Below are positions 33,340-43,162 of a stretch of 50,764 nt of DNA, in pieces; positions within the stretch are counted from its first letter, which is position 1; each line of letters begins with the position of its first letter. The position numbers and the translations under genes were made by a program. Source of the stretch: Gammaproteobacteria bacterium. Its GTDB lineage: Bacteria > Pseudomonadota > Gammaproteobacteria > SG8-11. A model generated the notes under the pieces. The model did no database searches and was not told where the DNA came from. It saw only the letters and a program-made list of their open reading frames with translations. The DNA is taken from assembly GCA_024641505.1 (NCBI GenBank), contig JAHECY010000018.1, positions 1 through 50,764 of the forward strand, given 5' to 3'.

Positions 33340-34602
33340 ATGAATGACTGGAAACGGATGGCATGCGTCATCGTGTGCACGCTGGCGGCGGGTCTGGCGG
33401 CCGCTGAGGGCGACGTGTTACCGGAACGCCGCAAATCTCAATTTCAAACCGACACCGGCTATGCCGTATTTCCTTACCCTTACAGCCTCCCCGGCATCGG
33501 TTCCGGCATCGCGTTTATCGGCGCGGTCACCAATGCCTTCAATTCCTATACCGATCTTTATGGATTGGGGCTCGCGGGTGATGTCAAAGGCGCCGCCCTG
33601 GGGGTCAGCGAAGTGCATCTGGTACCGGAGCACTTGTTACTCGATATCGGTTCATCACGCATCAATAAACTGACCGCCCAAAGTTACAATGGACGGGGCA
33701 TGGACACCAATGCCAACGATTATAATATGATCGAATTAGGCAACAGTGTCGCCAATGGCGGTCAATTGACAGCCAGTATTTATCAACGCCGGCTGGAAGC
33801 TTACGTGGCTCGGTATTTATATACCGCGCGCCTGGAAAGTATTCGTGACAAGGACGGCGCAGTAATCGTGGAAACGCAGGATGGCGGCAAAATCCGGGGT
33901 GGCCAGAATGTTTTTGGCTTGCTTATGGACTTGACCGACGATCATTCAGACCCGCGTCTGGGAGCACGGTTGGATGTCAGCGGCTGGCAAACACCCAAGC
34001 ATAACGATGGCCCCGAATACCTGCTGCTCGATATCAACACCTCGGTGTATTTTCCCATGGGGAAACGCAGCACCTGGGTGATCAACTATTTGCACTCCGA
34101 CGCGCACGTCAGCAAACAGGGCGAAACTGACCGCGCGGTTCTGGAAAGCGAAACCGGTCTGTATTGCGCCTCGCTTACGGACAGCGCCGCCCGGGCCGAG
34201 TGCGATCAATACATCGACAACGCCATCGCCGCGAACCGTTACGGCACCGCCAGTTCACTGGGTGGTGAAACCCGGTTACGGGCCTATCCCCAGGGCCGTT
34301 ACAACGGTGCCCACACCCGCTTTATCGGCACCGAGTTTCGCTGGAATCTGACGGATGAACACACGCCGTTCAATTGGTATGTGATCCGGGACATTCGTAC
34401 TACGATTCAAGTGGCGTTTTTTCTGGAAGCCGCCACCATTGCCGACGAGCGTCAGGATTTATGGAACGATGTGCGTCTGGCCTATGGTGTTGGGGCACGG
34501 ATGGTAACCGCTTCCGGTGCGGTGCTGCGGGGTGAAGTCGCCGCCGGCCGGGAAGGAATTATTCCCGTGATCACCATCGGTTATCCGTGGGGCGCCTACT
34601 AA
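33340..34602 (+). CDS. outer-membrane barrel protein, BamA/TamA (Omp85) C-terminal-domain type
   Basis: The 420-residue protein has a signal peptide (ACVIVCTLAAGLAAAE) and then only alternating amphipathic strands, as in a 16-stranded barrel. The segment SLGGETRLRAYPQGRYNG matches the Omp85 loop-6 region, where family members read (V/L)RG(F/Y) before G-x-Y; here the glycine is replaced by Ala. No POTRA domains precede the barrel, unlike BamA and TamA, so it is a POTRA-less member of unknown role. The protein ends ITIGYPWGAY, an aromatic terminus suiting outer-membrane insertion. It is monocistronic and convergent with the AddA-like gene. Confidence 0.78.
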   Translation: MNDWKRMACVIVCTLAAGLAAAEGDVLPERRKSQFQTDTGYAVFPYPYSLPGIGSGIAFIGAVTNAFNSYTDLYGLGLAGDVKGAALGVSEVHLVPEHLLLDIGSSRINKLTAQSYNGRGMDTNANDYNMIELGNSVANGGQLTASIYQRRLEAYVARYLYTARLESIRDKDGAVIVETQDGGKIRGGQNVFGLLMDLTDDHSDPRLGARLDVSGWQTPKHNDGPEYLLLDINTSVYFPMGKRSTWVINYLHSDAHVSKQGETDRAVLESETGLYCASLTDSAARAECDQYIDNAIAANRYGTASSLGGETRLRAYPQGRYNGAHTRFIGTEFRWNLTDEHTPFNWYVIRDIRTTIQVAFFLEAATIADERQDLWNDVRLAYGVGARMVTASGAVLRGEVAAGREGIIPVITIGYPWGAY

Positions 34603-34672
34603 ACATGGGCACGCACCTGCGTTAATGCGCTTGCTGCAACACCCCGTCCCGTGTCGGTGACCCGCCGACCGG

Positions 34673-37600
34673 TCAGGTGTCAGAGGACCACTCGCGCCAC
34701 CCCCCGAGCAGCGGAAAATACAGACCCAACCGAATCGGCCGGGAGTCCAGGTGACGCATGATGTCTGCGTAGCGTTCCAGTTGCGGACGATAGCGTTCCT
34801 GCTCACGATCGAGAAATGCTTCGATACCGCCGCCACTGTGGGCGCCGGTTTTGTAATCAATGATCCAGCGCGTGCCATGTTCGTCAACAAAGGTGCGATC
34901 GATCACCAGATGATTCACCCAGCCCGCGCGCACGCCGCTCAGCGCCAGTTCGCAGCGGGCATCCGCGTGCCGGTTGCTTAAAATCCATTGACCGCGCTGG
35001 TCCTGCACTACCGCCTGCATGGCGGCGGTGACCTTCGCCAGAGCGACCCCAAGATGGCCTTGGGGCACGCCCAACCGCAACAGCAAAGTGCGCGCGATCC
35101 GTGGGAAACTTTGCATATCCGGAAGAGCCGGCGCGTCAACACCGGTTTTCCCCAGGTGTTGCAACAAACGGTGCACGACGGTACCGACATGGCGCGCGGT
35201 CTCGCCCGCCCAGTCGAACTCCAACAACTCACCCGGTGCCCGTTCCGCCACCGCGCCCGCCAATACCACGCCCGGCGGCGGTGGTGGTGCTGTCCAATCC
35301 GGTGCCAGAAGACTGCGCGGCTGCGCCGCCAGCGACGGCGCAATCCGGTCCTGCAACAACGCCGCGGTATCAGCATGCCTGGCAAACGCCGACTGAAAGT
35401 CCGGCGCCACCACCGGCCACAAACACGCCAGCAGGGAGCCCGCCTGGGGTGGTGCCAGCACCGCGCTGCCTTCCCGTTCCTGCACCGTGACATGTCCCAG
35501 GAGATGCAGACGTTGCCGGGCGCGGGTGGCGGCAACATACAATAAGCGGCCGTCTTCATAGCGCCCTTTCGCCTGCGCCAAACCCTGCAGATAAGTCGCC
35601 ATGGGATTCTTATCTTCACCCTGAGCGCTGATCGGCGCCAGCAGCAGATCACTCTCCCCGGACTCCCGACTGCGCTCCAGCCACTGCAACAATTTCTCTT
35701 CGTCATGACGCGGCTTGCGCCCCAAACCGGGCAGAATCACGGTATCAAACTCCAGCCCCTTGGCCTTGTGCATGGTCATCAGTTGCAAGGCGTTGTTGGC
35801 TGCCACATCGGGCAAGGCGAACAATTGCTCGACATGCTGATTAAGCTCATGGACATCCGGCAGTGCGCCGCCAGTACCGAGATTTTCCAGTAACTGCAAA
35901 TAGACTTCGCCATCTTCCAGATCGGTCGCGTCGGCCACGCATGCCGGACCCCCAAGGGCAATCCACACACCTTCGACGGCGGCGCGCAGCGAGCTGCGCG
36001 CTCGCTCCGCCAGCGCTGTGTCCAGCACCGGTAATACCCGGGCGAGACGCTGACGGCCAGCGGCGCTCAATTGCTCCACGCGTGCGGCTTCGTGCAGCAA
36101 ATCAATCAGTGTGCGCTCACTGTCGTCACCGGCCAACAGGTACAGATCAGCCAGCGTCAAACCGCAATAGGGCGCGCGCAGCAGCGCCAACCAGGCGATG
36201 CGATCGCCGGCATGGCACAGAGCTCGCGTTAACGCCAGCAAGTCCTGCACCACCGGCCGGTGCGCCAGGCGTTCGATTTCCACCGCTTGAAAGCGCAGCT
36301 TGGCCTGTTGCAGCGCTGCCACCACCTCCGTCAGATGACTGCGCCCACGCACCAGAATCGCGGTAGTACCGTGCGCATGTTCACGGCGGGCTTGCTGGAC
36401 GATAGCAACCACCTGCTGCGCCTCCGCTGTCTTATCGTTAACCAATGCCGGGTAAACAGTGACGGCCGGTGCCGGCAACAAGGCATGGCGGGCCGTGGAC
36501 GGAGCATAGGACACGGCACCGGCGGCGACATTGTCGTGAGCCGCCAGCACTTGTGGAAATTTTTCATTAATCCAATCGACGATACCCTGCTGCGAACGAA
36601 AATTCACCATCAGCCGCAGAAATTCCAATGGTACCTGACCGATGCCATGGGCGCGCGCGGCAAGGAACAGACCGACTTCGGCTTCCCGGAACCGGTAAAT
36701 TGACTGCATTGGATCGCCTACCACGAACAGGGTATGACCGTCATGTGCCTGCCAGCCGGCGGTCAAGCGTTTCAGCAGTTCATATTGATTGAAAGACGTA
36801 TCCTGAAATTCGTCCACCAGCAAGTGTCGAATGCGATAATCCAGGGCCAGCGCCAGGTCGGTTGGCGCCTGTGGTGCACCGAGCGCCTGAATGGCCGCCT
36901 GTACCAGGGCGGGGAAATCCACTTGACCGCGCGCGCCGAACACCAATTCCAGATGGGCGGCCGCCACCCGTAACGCCGTGATCAAGGCTTGCAAGGTTGC
37001 CCATTGTTCATCGGTATAGCGGTGTGGCGGCAACGCACGCATTGCCGCCAATGCCACGCGCAGCGGTTCCGCACTCTCCAATGCCTTCAACAGCGCCACC
37101 ATGCGCTGCTTCATATTATCGAAGAGCGCTTTCTCCTGCGCGTTCTTGGCATTGCCGGCAGCGGGAAAACCTTCGTTCTTGGTGATACGCTTGCGCCAGG
37201 AACCATCACCGGTCAACAGCAACGCCGCCAACCCTTCCCATTGCCGGCGTTCCGTCACTTGCGCGCCCGGCAGCATTTGCAGATCCAGGCACGCGACGAT
37301 CGGCGCCGCCTGGTCTGCCGTCTGGGATGCGGCAAAACGGGCCAGGTTCAGTAATTCCGGGACACAGGTGTCCGGTATTTGTGGCGACACCAGGGCCAGG
37401 GCGTCACTGACAAGATTGGCCATGGCGGCTTCCAGGGTCTCGCGTGCCAGCGCCGCATGGTTGGGATCGGCGATATGACGCAACCATTGATCGCGCCGCG
37501 CGAGCATGGTCGAAATCAGGTCCTGCAGTTTATCCAGGCGATTGTCCAGATGTTGCACCAAGTGCGCAATGGCATCGGACCACGCCGCCTCCGACTCCAG

Positions 37601-38089
37601 CTCCGCGATCGTGTTGCGAGCCGCGTCCAGGTACAACGGAGAGGCATCTTCGGCAATTGCGGGCACCGCGCCAAAGCGCGAGAGTATCGGCATCTGACGC
37701 GCCAACGCCGCGCACAGAGAATCGATGGTCTGAATGCGCAAGCGCGCGGGATTGGCCAGCAATTGCCAACCCCGCTCCCGATCCCGCGCCAGGGCATGTT
37801 GCGCCAGTTCCCAGGTATGTCGTTCGTGATCGGAATCCGGCGCGGCATTACTTCCGGCCTGCTCCAGCGCCGACAAGATACGCTGGCGCATTTCACTGGC
37901 CGCTTTGCGCGTGAAGGTGATCGCTACGATCTCTTCCGGCGCATCGACGCCCGCCAGCAGCCTCAGAAAACGTTGACTGAGCAAACCGGTTTTTCCGGAA
38001 CCCGCCGGCGCTTGCACAATGAACGACGTGTTGGGGTCCAGTGCCCGGGCGCGTGCCGCTTGATCCGCGATCGTTTCCGGTCCGCTCAT
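34673..38089 (-). CDS. AddA-like UvrD-type helicase-nuclease (double-strand break repair)
   Basis: The 1138-residue protein has all SF1A helicase motifs: Walker A APAGSGKT at 27-34, ITFTRKAASEMRQRI (Ia), LLVDEFQDTS (II), VVGDPMQSIYRFREAE (III), TMHKAKGLEFDTVILPG (V) and LLYVAATRARQRLHLLG (VI). The C-terminus is a PD-(D/E)xK nuclease with WIIDYKTGAH and a following RYRPQLERYAD. With its partner it should process DNA ends for RecA loading. Its ATG overlaps the partner's stop by four bases (ATGA), so the two are translationally coupled. An upstream in-frame codon at 38164 lies inside the partner gene and is not used. Confidence 0.92.
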   Translation of the reverse strand: MSGPETIADQAARARALDPNTSFIVQAPAGSGKTGLLSQRFLRLLAGVDAPEEIVAITFTRKAASEMRQRILSALEQAGSNAAPDSDHERHTWELAQHALARDRERGWQLLANPARLRIQTIDSLCAALARQMPILSRFGAVPAIAEDASPLYLDAARNTIAELESEAAWSDAIAHLVQHLDNRLDKLQDLISTMLARRDQWLRHIADPNHAALARETLEAAMANLVSDALALVSPQIPDTCVPELLNLARFAASQTADQAAPIVACLDLQMLPGAQVTERRQWEGLAALLLTGDGSWRKRITKNEGFPAAGNAKNAQEKALFDNMKQRMVALLKALESAEPLRVALAAMRALPPHRYTDEQWATLQALITALRVAAAHLELVFGARGQVDFPALVQAAIQALGAPQAPTDLALALDYRIRHLLVDEFQDTSFNQYELLKRLTAGWQAHDGHTLFVVGDPMQSIYRFREAEVGLFLAARAHGIGQVPLEFLRLMVNFRSQQGIVDWINEKFPQVLAAHDNVAAGAVSYAPSTARHALLPAPAVTVYPALVNDKTAEAQQVVAIVQQARREHAHGTTAILVRGRSHLTEVVAALQQAKLRFQAVEIERLAHRPVVQDLLALTRALCHAGDRIAWLALLRAPYCGLTLADLYLLAGDDSERTLIDLLHEAARVEQLSAAGRQRLARVLPVLDTALAERARSSLRAAVEGVWIALGGPACVADATDLEDGEVYLQLLENLGTGGALPDVHELNQHVEQLFALPDVAANNALQLMTMHKAKGLEFDTVILPGLGRKPRHDEEKLLQWLERSRESGESDLLLAPISAQGEDKNPMATYLQGLAQAKGRYEDGRLLYVAATRARQRLHLLGHVTVQEREGSAVLAPPQAGSLLACLWPVVAPDFQSAFARHADTAALLQDRIAPSLAAQPRSLLAPDWTAPPPPPGVVLAGAVAERAPGELLEFDWAGETARHVGTVVHRLLQHLGKTGVDAPALPDMQSFPRIARTLLLRLGVPQGHLGVALAKVTAAMQAVVQDQRGQWILSNRHADARCELALSGVRAGWVNHLVIDRTFVDEHGTRWIIDYKTGAHSGGGIEAFLDREQERYRPQLERYADIMRHLDSRPIRLGLYFPLLGGWREWSSDT

Positions 38090-40803
38090 GCCGATGCCTC
38101 CGGATCGTCGGCGCCGTCCAGCAGGGTCAGCTCGTTGATCCGACAAAGAGGTCCGAGCTCGCAATGAGTACAGGCATCAGGATTGCGCCTGGGATCAACC
38201 TCCGACATGCCGTGTCGATAGGCTTCCCCCAGCCGCTCCATTGTTGCTCTCCAGTCAGCCAGCACCGCCGACCATGACAACTGAGTGCGCGTTTGGGACA
38301 GTTTCTCCCAGGATTTCACTCCCGGCACCAAACCTTCGGCGGCGGTGACGCCGTTGAATGCCATGCTCCCTGCCCTGACTTGCGCGAACACCAGGCCGGC
38401 AACATGGTCACCGACCGCCATGCTGTACAAGGGCAGTTGCGGTTCATCCGGACGTTCCCCGAACCACTTGCCGGGTGACACGTCGCCGGTTTTGTAATCG
38501 ATGACGATGTTTCGACCGTCAGGCAGCGCGTCGATACGGTCAATTTTCAGGCTCACTTGCACGCCGCCGACGTTCGCCTGGTGTTGTTGCTCCTGCTCGA
38601 GTACGCGAAACGGCTCCCGTTGCCGTTCCAATGCCAGCCACGCCAGTACCTGCCGACTTAAACGCGCGGCTTCCAGAGCACGGAAGCGCCCGGTCAGGGT
38701 CTGGGGATAATGCGGCGCAATCTCGTCGATGGCGCTATCGACCGCGGCATCGACCTGCACCTGCAAAACCGTGTCCTCCACTGCACACAAGCGTTCATGG
38801 TCTTGTAAGTCACGCCATATTTTTTCCAGCACCCGGTGCACCAGGGAGCCGCGCGTCATCGCATCCAAGCCGAGTTCCGCCTGTCCCAGGGGGCGCGCGC
38901 CCAGACGCAATTCCGCGAACGCGTGAAACGGACATGCGGCTTGGAGTTTGAACACAGTGCTGCCGCCCCTGGTTTCAGCACTCGCCAACGGTGGCGCGGC
39001 ATCGTGTTGCAAGGTCGTGATGCGGGCACTGCGATATACGTCATCGCGCCAGTGCGTCGCCGGCCACAAGCTCAAGCTGTCTGATGGTTCCAGGGGAAGA
39101 TGCGAAATCAGCGGGCTGGGACGCAGCTCTTCATCGCCGCTGCGCTCCGGATAACTCACCACCACCTGTTCGGCGCTTGCCAACATACGCCGGGTCATGA
39201 TGCGGGCCACCGTCAATTCACGTTCTTCACTGGCATGGGGCAAGCCGGCGTTGCGCTGCACGGGCAAGGGGATGAAAGGGTTGGGTCGCGGCGCGGCCGG
39301 CCAGATACCGTCGTGTAAACCCATGATCCACAGGCCGTCAAACTGCAAGCCACTGGCCTCAAGTACACCCAGCACCTGCACCGGAACCGGCGCCGCGGAT
39401 TGCGGTTGAAAAGTGCGTTGCGCGGCACTGCGTCGTAACTGCGCGAGCGCGGCGGTCGCGGTCATCGGTTCGGTCACCGGTTCCAACGCGGCAAACGCAC
39501 TCAATAAATCTCGCCAGGCTTCCGCGGCCTGATATTCGTCACTGGACAACGGGCGGCCCCGGGGCCATCCGATGGCCTTGAGCAATCCCGCGAATCGTTC
39601 CGACCAATGTCCCGCACGGTCGGAGCGCGGACACTCGCGAACGGCGTGCTGCCAGCTATCGAGCAATCCCGCCAACACCGGGCACGCATGCTCGCCCTGG
39701 GCCTTGCCGGCGTGGTAGCGTAATGTTTTCACGGTGACATTGAGTTCACCCGACGCCCGCAAGCGCGCATCAAGCCGCGCGCGCGCATTGCTTTCCAGTG
39801 GCCACCCGGTAATGAAGGGTGAATGCAACAAGGTGCCCGCATCCGCCAGACTCACGGTGGGGGCGAGCAGACCCAGCAGCTTCAGCGCCGCATCGATGAC
39901 CGGATATGCACTCAAGGGTATGCCCAGGGAAAGATTATAAGGCCGTGCGCTGCATTGCGCGCCCGGCTGCAATACCTGCGGCACCAACACCCGATCGAGC
40001 GCCTGGGTAACGATATCCCGCTGTGTCGCCAACTCCGGCACCACGATGCCAAGTGCCGCCGCGGGATTCTCCGCCAGTCGCTGGCGCACCCACCGGGCCA
40101 TGATGCCGGCTTCCTGGCGCGCATCGACGCACGCCGTGCGCACTGCCCGGCTGAGCTGCGCGTCGAGTTGCAGCCAACGCACCTCACACCCCGCTGCGAC
40201 CAGCGCTTGCAGCAATACCTGTTGCTGCGGCGTCAACTCATCGAAACCAAGCAACAACAAAGCATCGGGCACTGGATACTTGCCCGCCGCCACGGCCGGC
40301 AGCAGCGCGTCGCATATGCGCGCACCGGACAACCAATCCCGAGCTGCGCACAGCGCCTCGAACCGTGACGCCCACTGCCAGAACGCCGCACTGTCGTCGT
40401 TGTAACGAAACACCGCTGCGTCCAGGGGCACGCGCCAGGATTGCAGCAATTGCCACGCTTCCTGGGCCCGACGCACGGTACCGGTAACCTGCTGCAACGG
40501 CTGGTCCACCAGGCTTGCACTTATGATGTCTTCCCAGACGCGCTGCTCCTGCTGCGCGGTGAGCAGTAACGCCGGCGCTGGCACGGTTCCGGACACCACG
40601 GCATCTTCCCAGGTTTGCTGCAGCCAGGAACTCCAGGGCAACACCGGTGGTGTCGGCCACACCACGAGTCCCTTGCCCAGTGCCGCTTGATCGAAGGCCT
40701 GGCGCACGCTGACCGCCAGACGCTTGTTGCCGGTGATTACCGGCGCGCCACTGTTCAGGGTATCGAGGAATTCCGACCGGGATATGCTCTGCTGATTGAT
40801 CAC
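38086..40803 (-). CDS. AddB-like PD-(D/E)xK nuclease (TIGR03623-type)
   Basis: The 905-residue partner has a degenerate helicase-like N-terminal part with a weak nucleotide loop (PVITGNKRLAVSVRQAF) and a C-terminal nuclease with IVIDYKTGDVSPGKW. Four cysteines suited to an AddB-type [4Fe-4S] cluster are visible: Cys624 (AACPFHAFAEL) and Cys878, Cys881, Cys887 (ACTHCELGPLC). This split layout matches the 'probable DNA repair protein' family that pairs with an AddA-like gene in proteobacteria lacking canonical RecBCD. It starts at a GTG with no obvious ribosome site. Confidence 0.88.
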   Translation of the reverse strand: MINQQSISRSEFLDTLNSGAPVITGNKRLAVSVRQAFDQAALGKGLVVWPTPPVLPWSSWLQQTWEDAVVSGTVPAPALLLTAQQEQRVWEDIISASLVDQPLQQVTGTVRRAQEAWQLLQSWRVPLDAAVFRYNDDSAAFWQWASRFEALCAARDWLSGARICDALLPAVAAGKYPVPDALLLLGFDELTPQQQVLLQALVAAGCEVRWLQLDAQLSRAVRTACVDARQEAGIMARWVRQRLAENPAAALGIVVPELATQRDIVTQALDRVLVPQVLQPGAQCSARPYNLSLGIPLSAYPVIDAALKLLGLLAPTVSLADAGTLLHSPFITGWPLESNARARLDARLRASGELNVTVKTLRYHAGKAQGEHACPVLAGLLDSWQHAVRECPRSDRAGHWSERFAGLLKAIGWPRGRPLSSDEYQAAEAWRDLLSAFAALEPVTEPMTATAALAQLRRSAAQRTFQPQSAAPVPVQVLGVLEASGLQFDGLWIMGLHDGIWPAAPRPNPFIPLPVQRNAGLPHASEERELTVARIMTRRMLASAEQVVVSYPERSGDEELRPSPLISHLPLEPSDSLSLWPATHWRDDVYRSARITTLQHDAAPPLASAETRGGSTVFKLQAACPFHAFAELRLGARPLGQAELGLDAMTRGSLVHRVLEKIWRDLQDHERLCAVEDTVLQVQVDAAVDSAIDEIAPHYPQTLTGRFRALEAARLSRQVLAWLALERQREPFRVLEQEQQHQANVGGVQVSLKIDRIDALPDGRNIVIDYKTGDVSPGKWFGERPDEPQLPLYSMAVGDHVAGLVFAQVRAGSMAFNGVTAAEGLVPGVKSWEKLSQTRTQLSWSAVLADWRATMERLGEAYRHGMSEVDPRRNPDACTHCELGPLCRINELTLLDGADDPEASA

Positions 40804-41010
40804 GTATGCGCTCTGTTCTGTGCCGCTGCCGTCGGTTGGTTAACGGCATACTACCACGAAACCGCATTTTTGTTTTAACGTGAGACCGCCGATACTACCG
40901 CGTGCGTCGAGCGCTCAAGCTGCTGATTTAACCGGCATAGAAATCCACCCGCCGCACCGACATCGCATGTCAGCGCGCTGCGGCGCGAACGACGATACCG
41001 ACTCTATCGC

Positions 41011-41472
41011 TCAAGAGAGTTGACAATATTTTGAATTGCGTACCAACTTCTTGAAGTTGTCACCCGTGACATGCACCAGGCTGGCATGGTCTCCGGCTTC
41101 AAAATAGATGTCGGAATTTTCCAGCAGCTTCTGGTCGACAACCATGTCGATATAGTAAGGCTGCCCGACGGGAGGAATAGCGCCCAATGCGCAATCGGTA
41201 AAGATATTCTCGATTTCTTCTTCATCGACCAGGCGGAAATGCGTGTCGAGCTCTCGATCCAGCTCCAGCAAATTCACGTAATGCGTGGAGGGCATCACCA
41301 CCATCAAATAGTCGAGATCGTTCTTGAGGATCACGCCTTTCACCAATTGACCACCCGGAACATGGGCAGCATGTGCGCTTTCACGGCTGCGCACGGTCGG
41401 CGCATGGGACAAAATGTCATAAACGATATTGTTGTGTTCGAGGTACTCCTGCAAGGTCAACGCGATAGCCAT
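41011..41472 (-). CDS. YbaK/ProX-type aminoacyl-tRNA deacylase
   Basis: The 153-residue protein has the YbaK fold: LTLQEYLEHNNIVYDIL, then a basic and hydrophobic core with VPGGQLVKGVILKND, and the substrate-loop segment ALGAIPPVGQPYYIDMVVD. The lysine in QLVKGVIL matches the catalytic lysine expected in this family. Members hydrolyse mischarged tRNAs (for example Cys-tRNA-Pro or Ala-tRNA-Pro). The exact specificity cannot be read here. AGGAGG lies just before the ATG at 41472; the frame extends upstream without support. It stands alone. Confidence 0.85.
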   Translation of the reverse strand: MAIALTLQEYLEHNNIVYDILSHAPTVRSRESAHAAHVPGGQLVKGVILKNDLDYLMVVMPSTHYVNLLELDRELDTHFRLVDEEEIENIFTDCALGAIPPVGQPYYIDMVVDQKLLENSDIYFEAGDHASLVHVTGDNFKKLVRNSKYCQLS

Positions 41473-41931
41473 GGTCCGACCTCCTATGTGGAATAGAATC
41501 ACCGTGTGTTCGGGTTCTCTAGCAGAATATAGCGCAGAATCGGCCAATTTTCAGAAAACTTACATAATATAACAGAACGCTCAGGTGACCTGGCTGAGCG
41601 TCGCGGTTGAGCGTCGCTGATGGCACACTTTTCTTGACACTATTTCCGACGACTAGCGCGCCCCGCCATACCGTGACGCAGCACCGAAACCTATGTTTGT
41701 CCACTCTGGATAGCGCTGTTAGACCTTACCGATAACCATTACCCGATATTAAGTCTTTAGTAGCACGCACCTCTCGCGAGTTGTGGACCAATAGCCATAT
41801 CGATTTCTTATCGATTCAATATGCAATTTCTATGGGTCAGTAGGGCAACAATAAAGTTTTGTATATTGTTGAACCAATACGTCATCTGTCCCTCTGCATT
41901 GCATAGAAACCCACTTGCGCGAGGCCCTGCC
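41473..41931. other. 459-bp spacer, no gene recognised
   Basis: AT-rich sequence between divergent genes. It contains a small inverted repeat CGCTCA...TGAGCG (about 41579-41601) and a repeated GAGCGTCGC motif beside it. Frames on both strands are short and unrecognised. It likely holds the promoters of both flanking genes. Confidence 0.4.
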
Positions 41932-42141
41932 ATGATCATTCGTACCACCACTGACCCCATTTCTTGCAATGAAGTAGTGAATCCCGAACACCATCCCTGT
42001 GTTTATGAAGGAGACGGAGACAACGGCATCGAAATATATTTTGAGAATGAAGCAAATCGACAAACCTATTTGCAATTGGATGTGAGCGGCAGCATTGTCA
42101 TCGTCGGGAATGACTCGGATGATTATGTGGCACATGGTTGA
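41932..42141 (+). CDS. small acidic conserved-looking hypothetical protein
   Basis: The 69-residue frame beginning MIIRTTTDPISCNEVVNPEHHP has strong coding character: acidic (YEGDGDNGIEIYFENEAN), amphipathic and ending VGNDSDDYVAHG. No signal peptide or membrane helix is present. I do not recognise a named family, but the composition and the ISCNEVVNPEHHPCV start look like a compact folded domain. The longer frame from 41821 is rejected because its extra N-terminus is unlike protein sequence. There is no strong ribosome site, and the neighbours give no functional clue. Confidence 0.5.
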   Translation: MIIRTTTDPISCNEVVNPEHHPCVYEGDGDNGIEIYFENEANRQTYLQLDVSGSIVIVGNDSDDYVAHG

Positions 42142-42229
42142 TACTGAAACCATGCACGCCGGGAACACGGGTGCGGGAAATCGAGACCCTGCTCGAGCGT
42201 ACACACCCGGAATTGGTTAGCCACCGCGG

Positions 42230-42700
42230 TTACGCGGATTTCTGATAAACCCCCATCAATTCCGAGTAAGCGACAATATGGCCGGTCATGGCGGACTCCA
42301 CCGCCGCCTTGGTTGGCTCATGCATGGGTTCCAAGAGCGTATCCAGCGCATAGAGTTTGAAATAATAGCGATGCTGACCCACGGGTGGGCAGGCGCCGCC
42401 ATAACCGACCCGTTGCCAATCGTTTTTACCCTCTTGTGCCGGCGTCGGCAACGAACCGGAAGTGATACCCTCGGGCAATTGGGAGATGTGTACGGGAATA
42501 TTGTAGATTATCCAATGTACCCAGGTGAATTTCGGTGCTTTGGGATCCGGCGCGTCAGGATCCTCCATGATCAACGCCAGACTGCGCGCACTTACCGGAA
42601 TACCCGACCATTCCAGAGGCGGCGCGATATTGGCCCCGTCGCACGTATAACGCACAGGAATCTGCCGCCCTTGTCCGAATTCCGCCGACCAAAGCTGCAT
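42230..42700 (-). CDS. YbhB/YbcL family PEBP-like protein
   Basis: The 156-residue protein is a phosphatidylethanolamine-binding-protein homologue: PVRYTCDGANIAPPLEWSG, DPDAPDPKAPKFTWVHWIIYNIP and YGGACPPVGQHRYYFKLYALD are its signatures, with the ligand-pocket Asp and His kept. Bacterial YbhB/YbcL proteins are small and mostly uncharacterised (one affects eukaryotic kinase signalling). GGAGG lies 11 bases before the ATG; a GTG at 42706 is a closer alternative start. No signal peptide, so it is probably cytoplasmic. Confidence 0.9.
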   Translation of the reverse strand: MQLWSAEFGQGRQIPVRYTCDGANIAPPLEWSGIPVSARSLALIMEDPDAPDPKAPKFTWVHWIIYNIPVHISQLPEGITSGSLPTPAQEGKNDWQRVGYGGACPPVGQHRYYFKLYALDTLLEPMHEPTKAAVESAMTGHIVAYSELMGVYQKSA

Positions 42701-42718
42701 TGCCACGGCTGCCTCCAT

Positions 42719-43162
42719 TATCAAGTAACAAGGTAGACGCCGTACCGGACGGTACGCGTTTATTTTGGGGACTACGGCTGTGGAATCTTTTCGAAACGAG
42801 ACTAGCGCCAGAGAAATCTCCAGGCATAGCACCTGTTCTGAAATAACAAGAGCGAAATCCTCTAACTGACGGCCGCATCAAGTAACCAGAAGTTCTCGTA
42901 CGTTAACCGACCGACACCAGATATCCCCTCGGAACATCATGACCGTTGTACCACTCGGAGGTATTCTATCTCTTGGTGGTGTGCGCGCGCATCGGTAGAA
43001 ACCCGGTTTCTGGCAAGAACGATATCTGCAAACGGTAATAGCAACGTCTTGCTACTACCAATGATGGTACTATCGCTGTGAAATTGTCGGTATCGAAGGC
43101 TCGCTTCAAGAATTGCTGACAAATAATCACCGGATATCGATGCCATAGCCTCCAGGAATCAC
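42719..43162. other. 444-bp spacer, no gene recognised
   Basis: A minus-strand 69-codon frame at 42937-43146 has no ribosome site, no family and is not extended by context. The DNA is AT-richer than the flanks, and its only dyads are 5 bp long. It lies downstream of the lipoprotein-cytochrome gene and may hold its 3' end. Confidence 0.45.

Noticed and set aside
34673-38089. RecB as the name for the large helicase-nuclease
   Set aside because: Its coupled partner has an AddB-type nuclease and cysteine set, not a RecC, and no RecD is present, so AddA-like is the better label.
42937-43146. 69-codon minus-strand frame
   Set aside because: AT-rich spacer, no ribosome site and no similarity recognised. 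Not reported as a gene.
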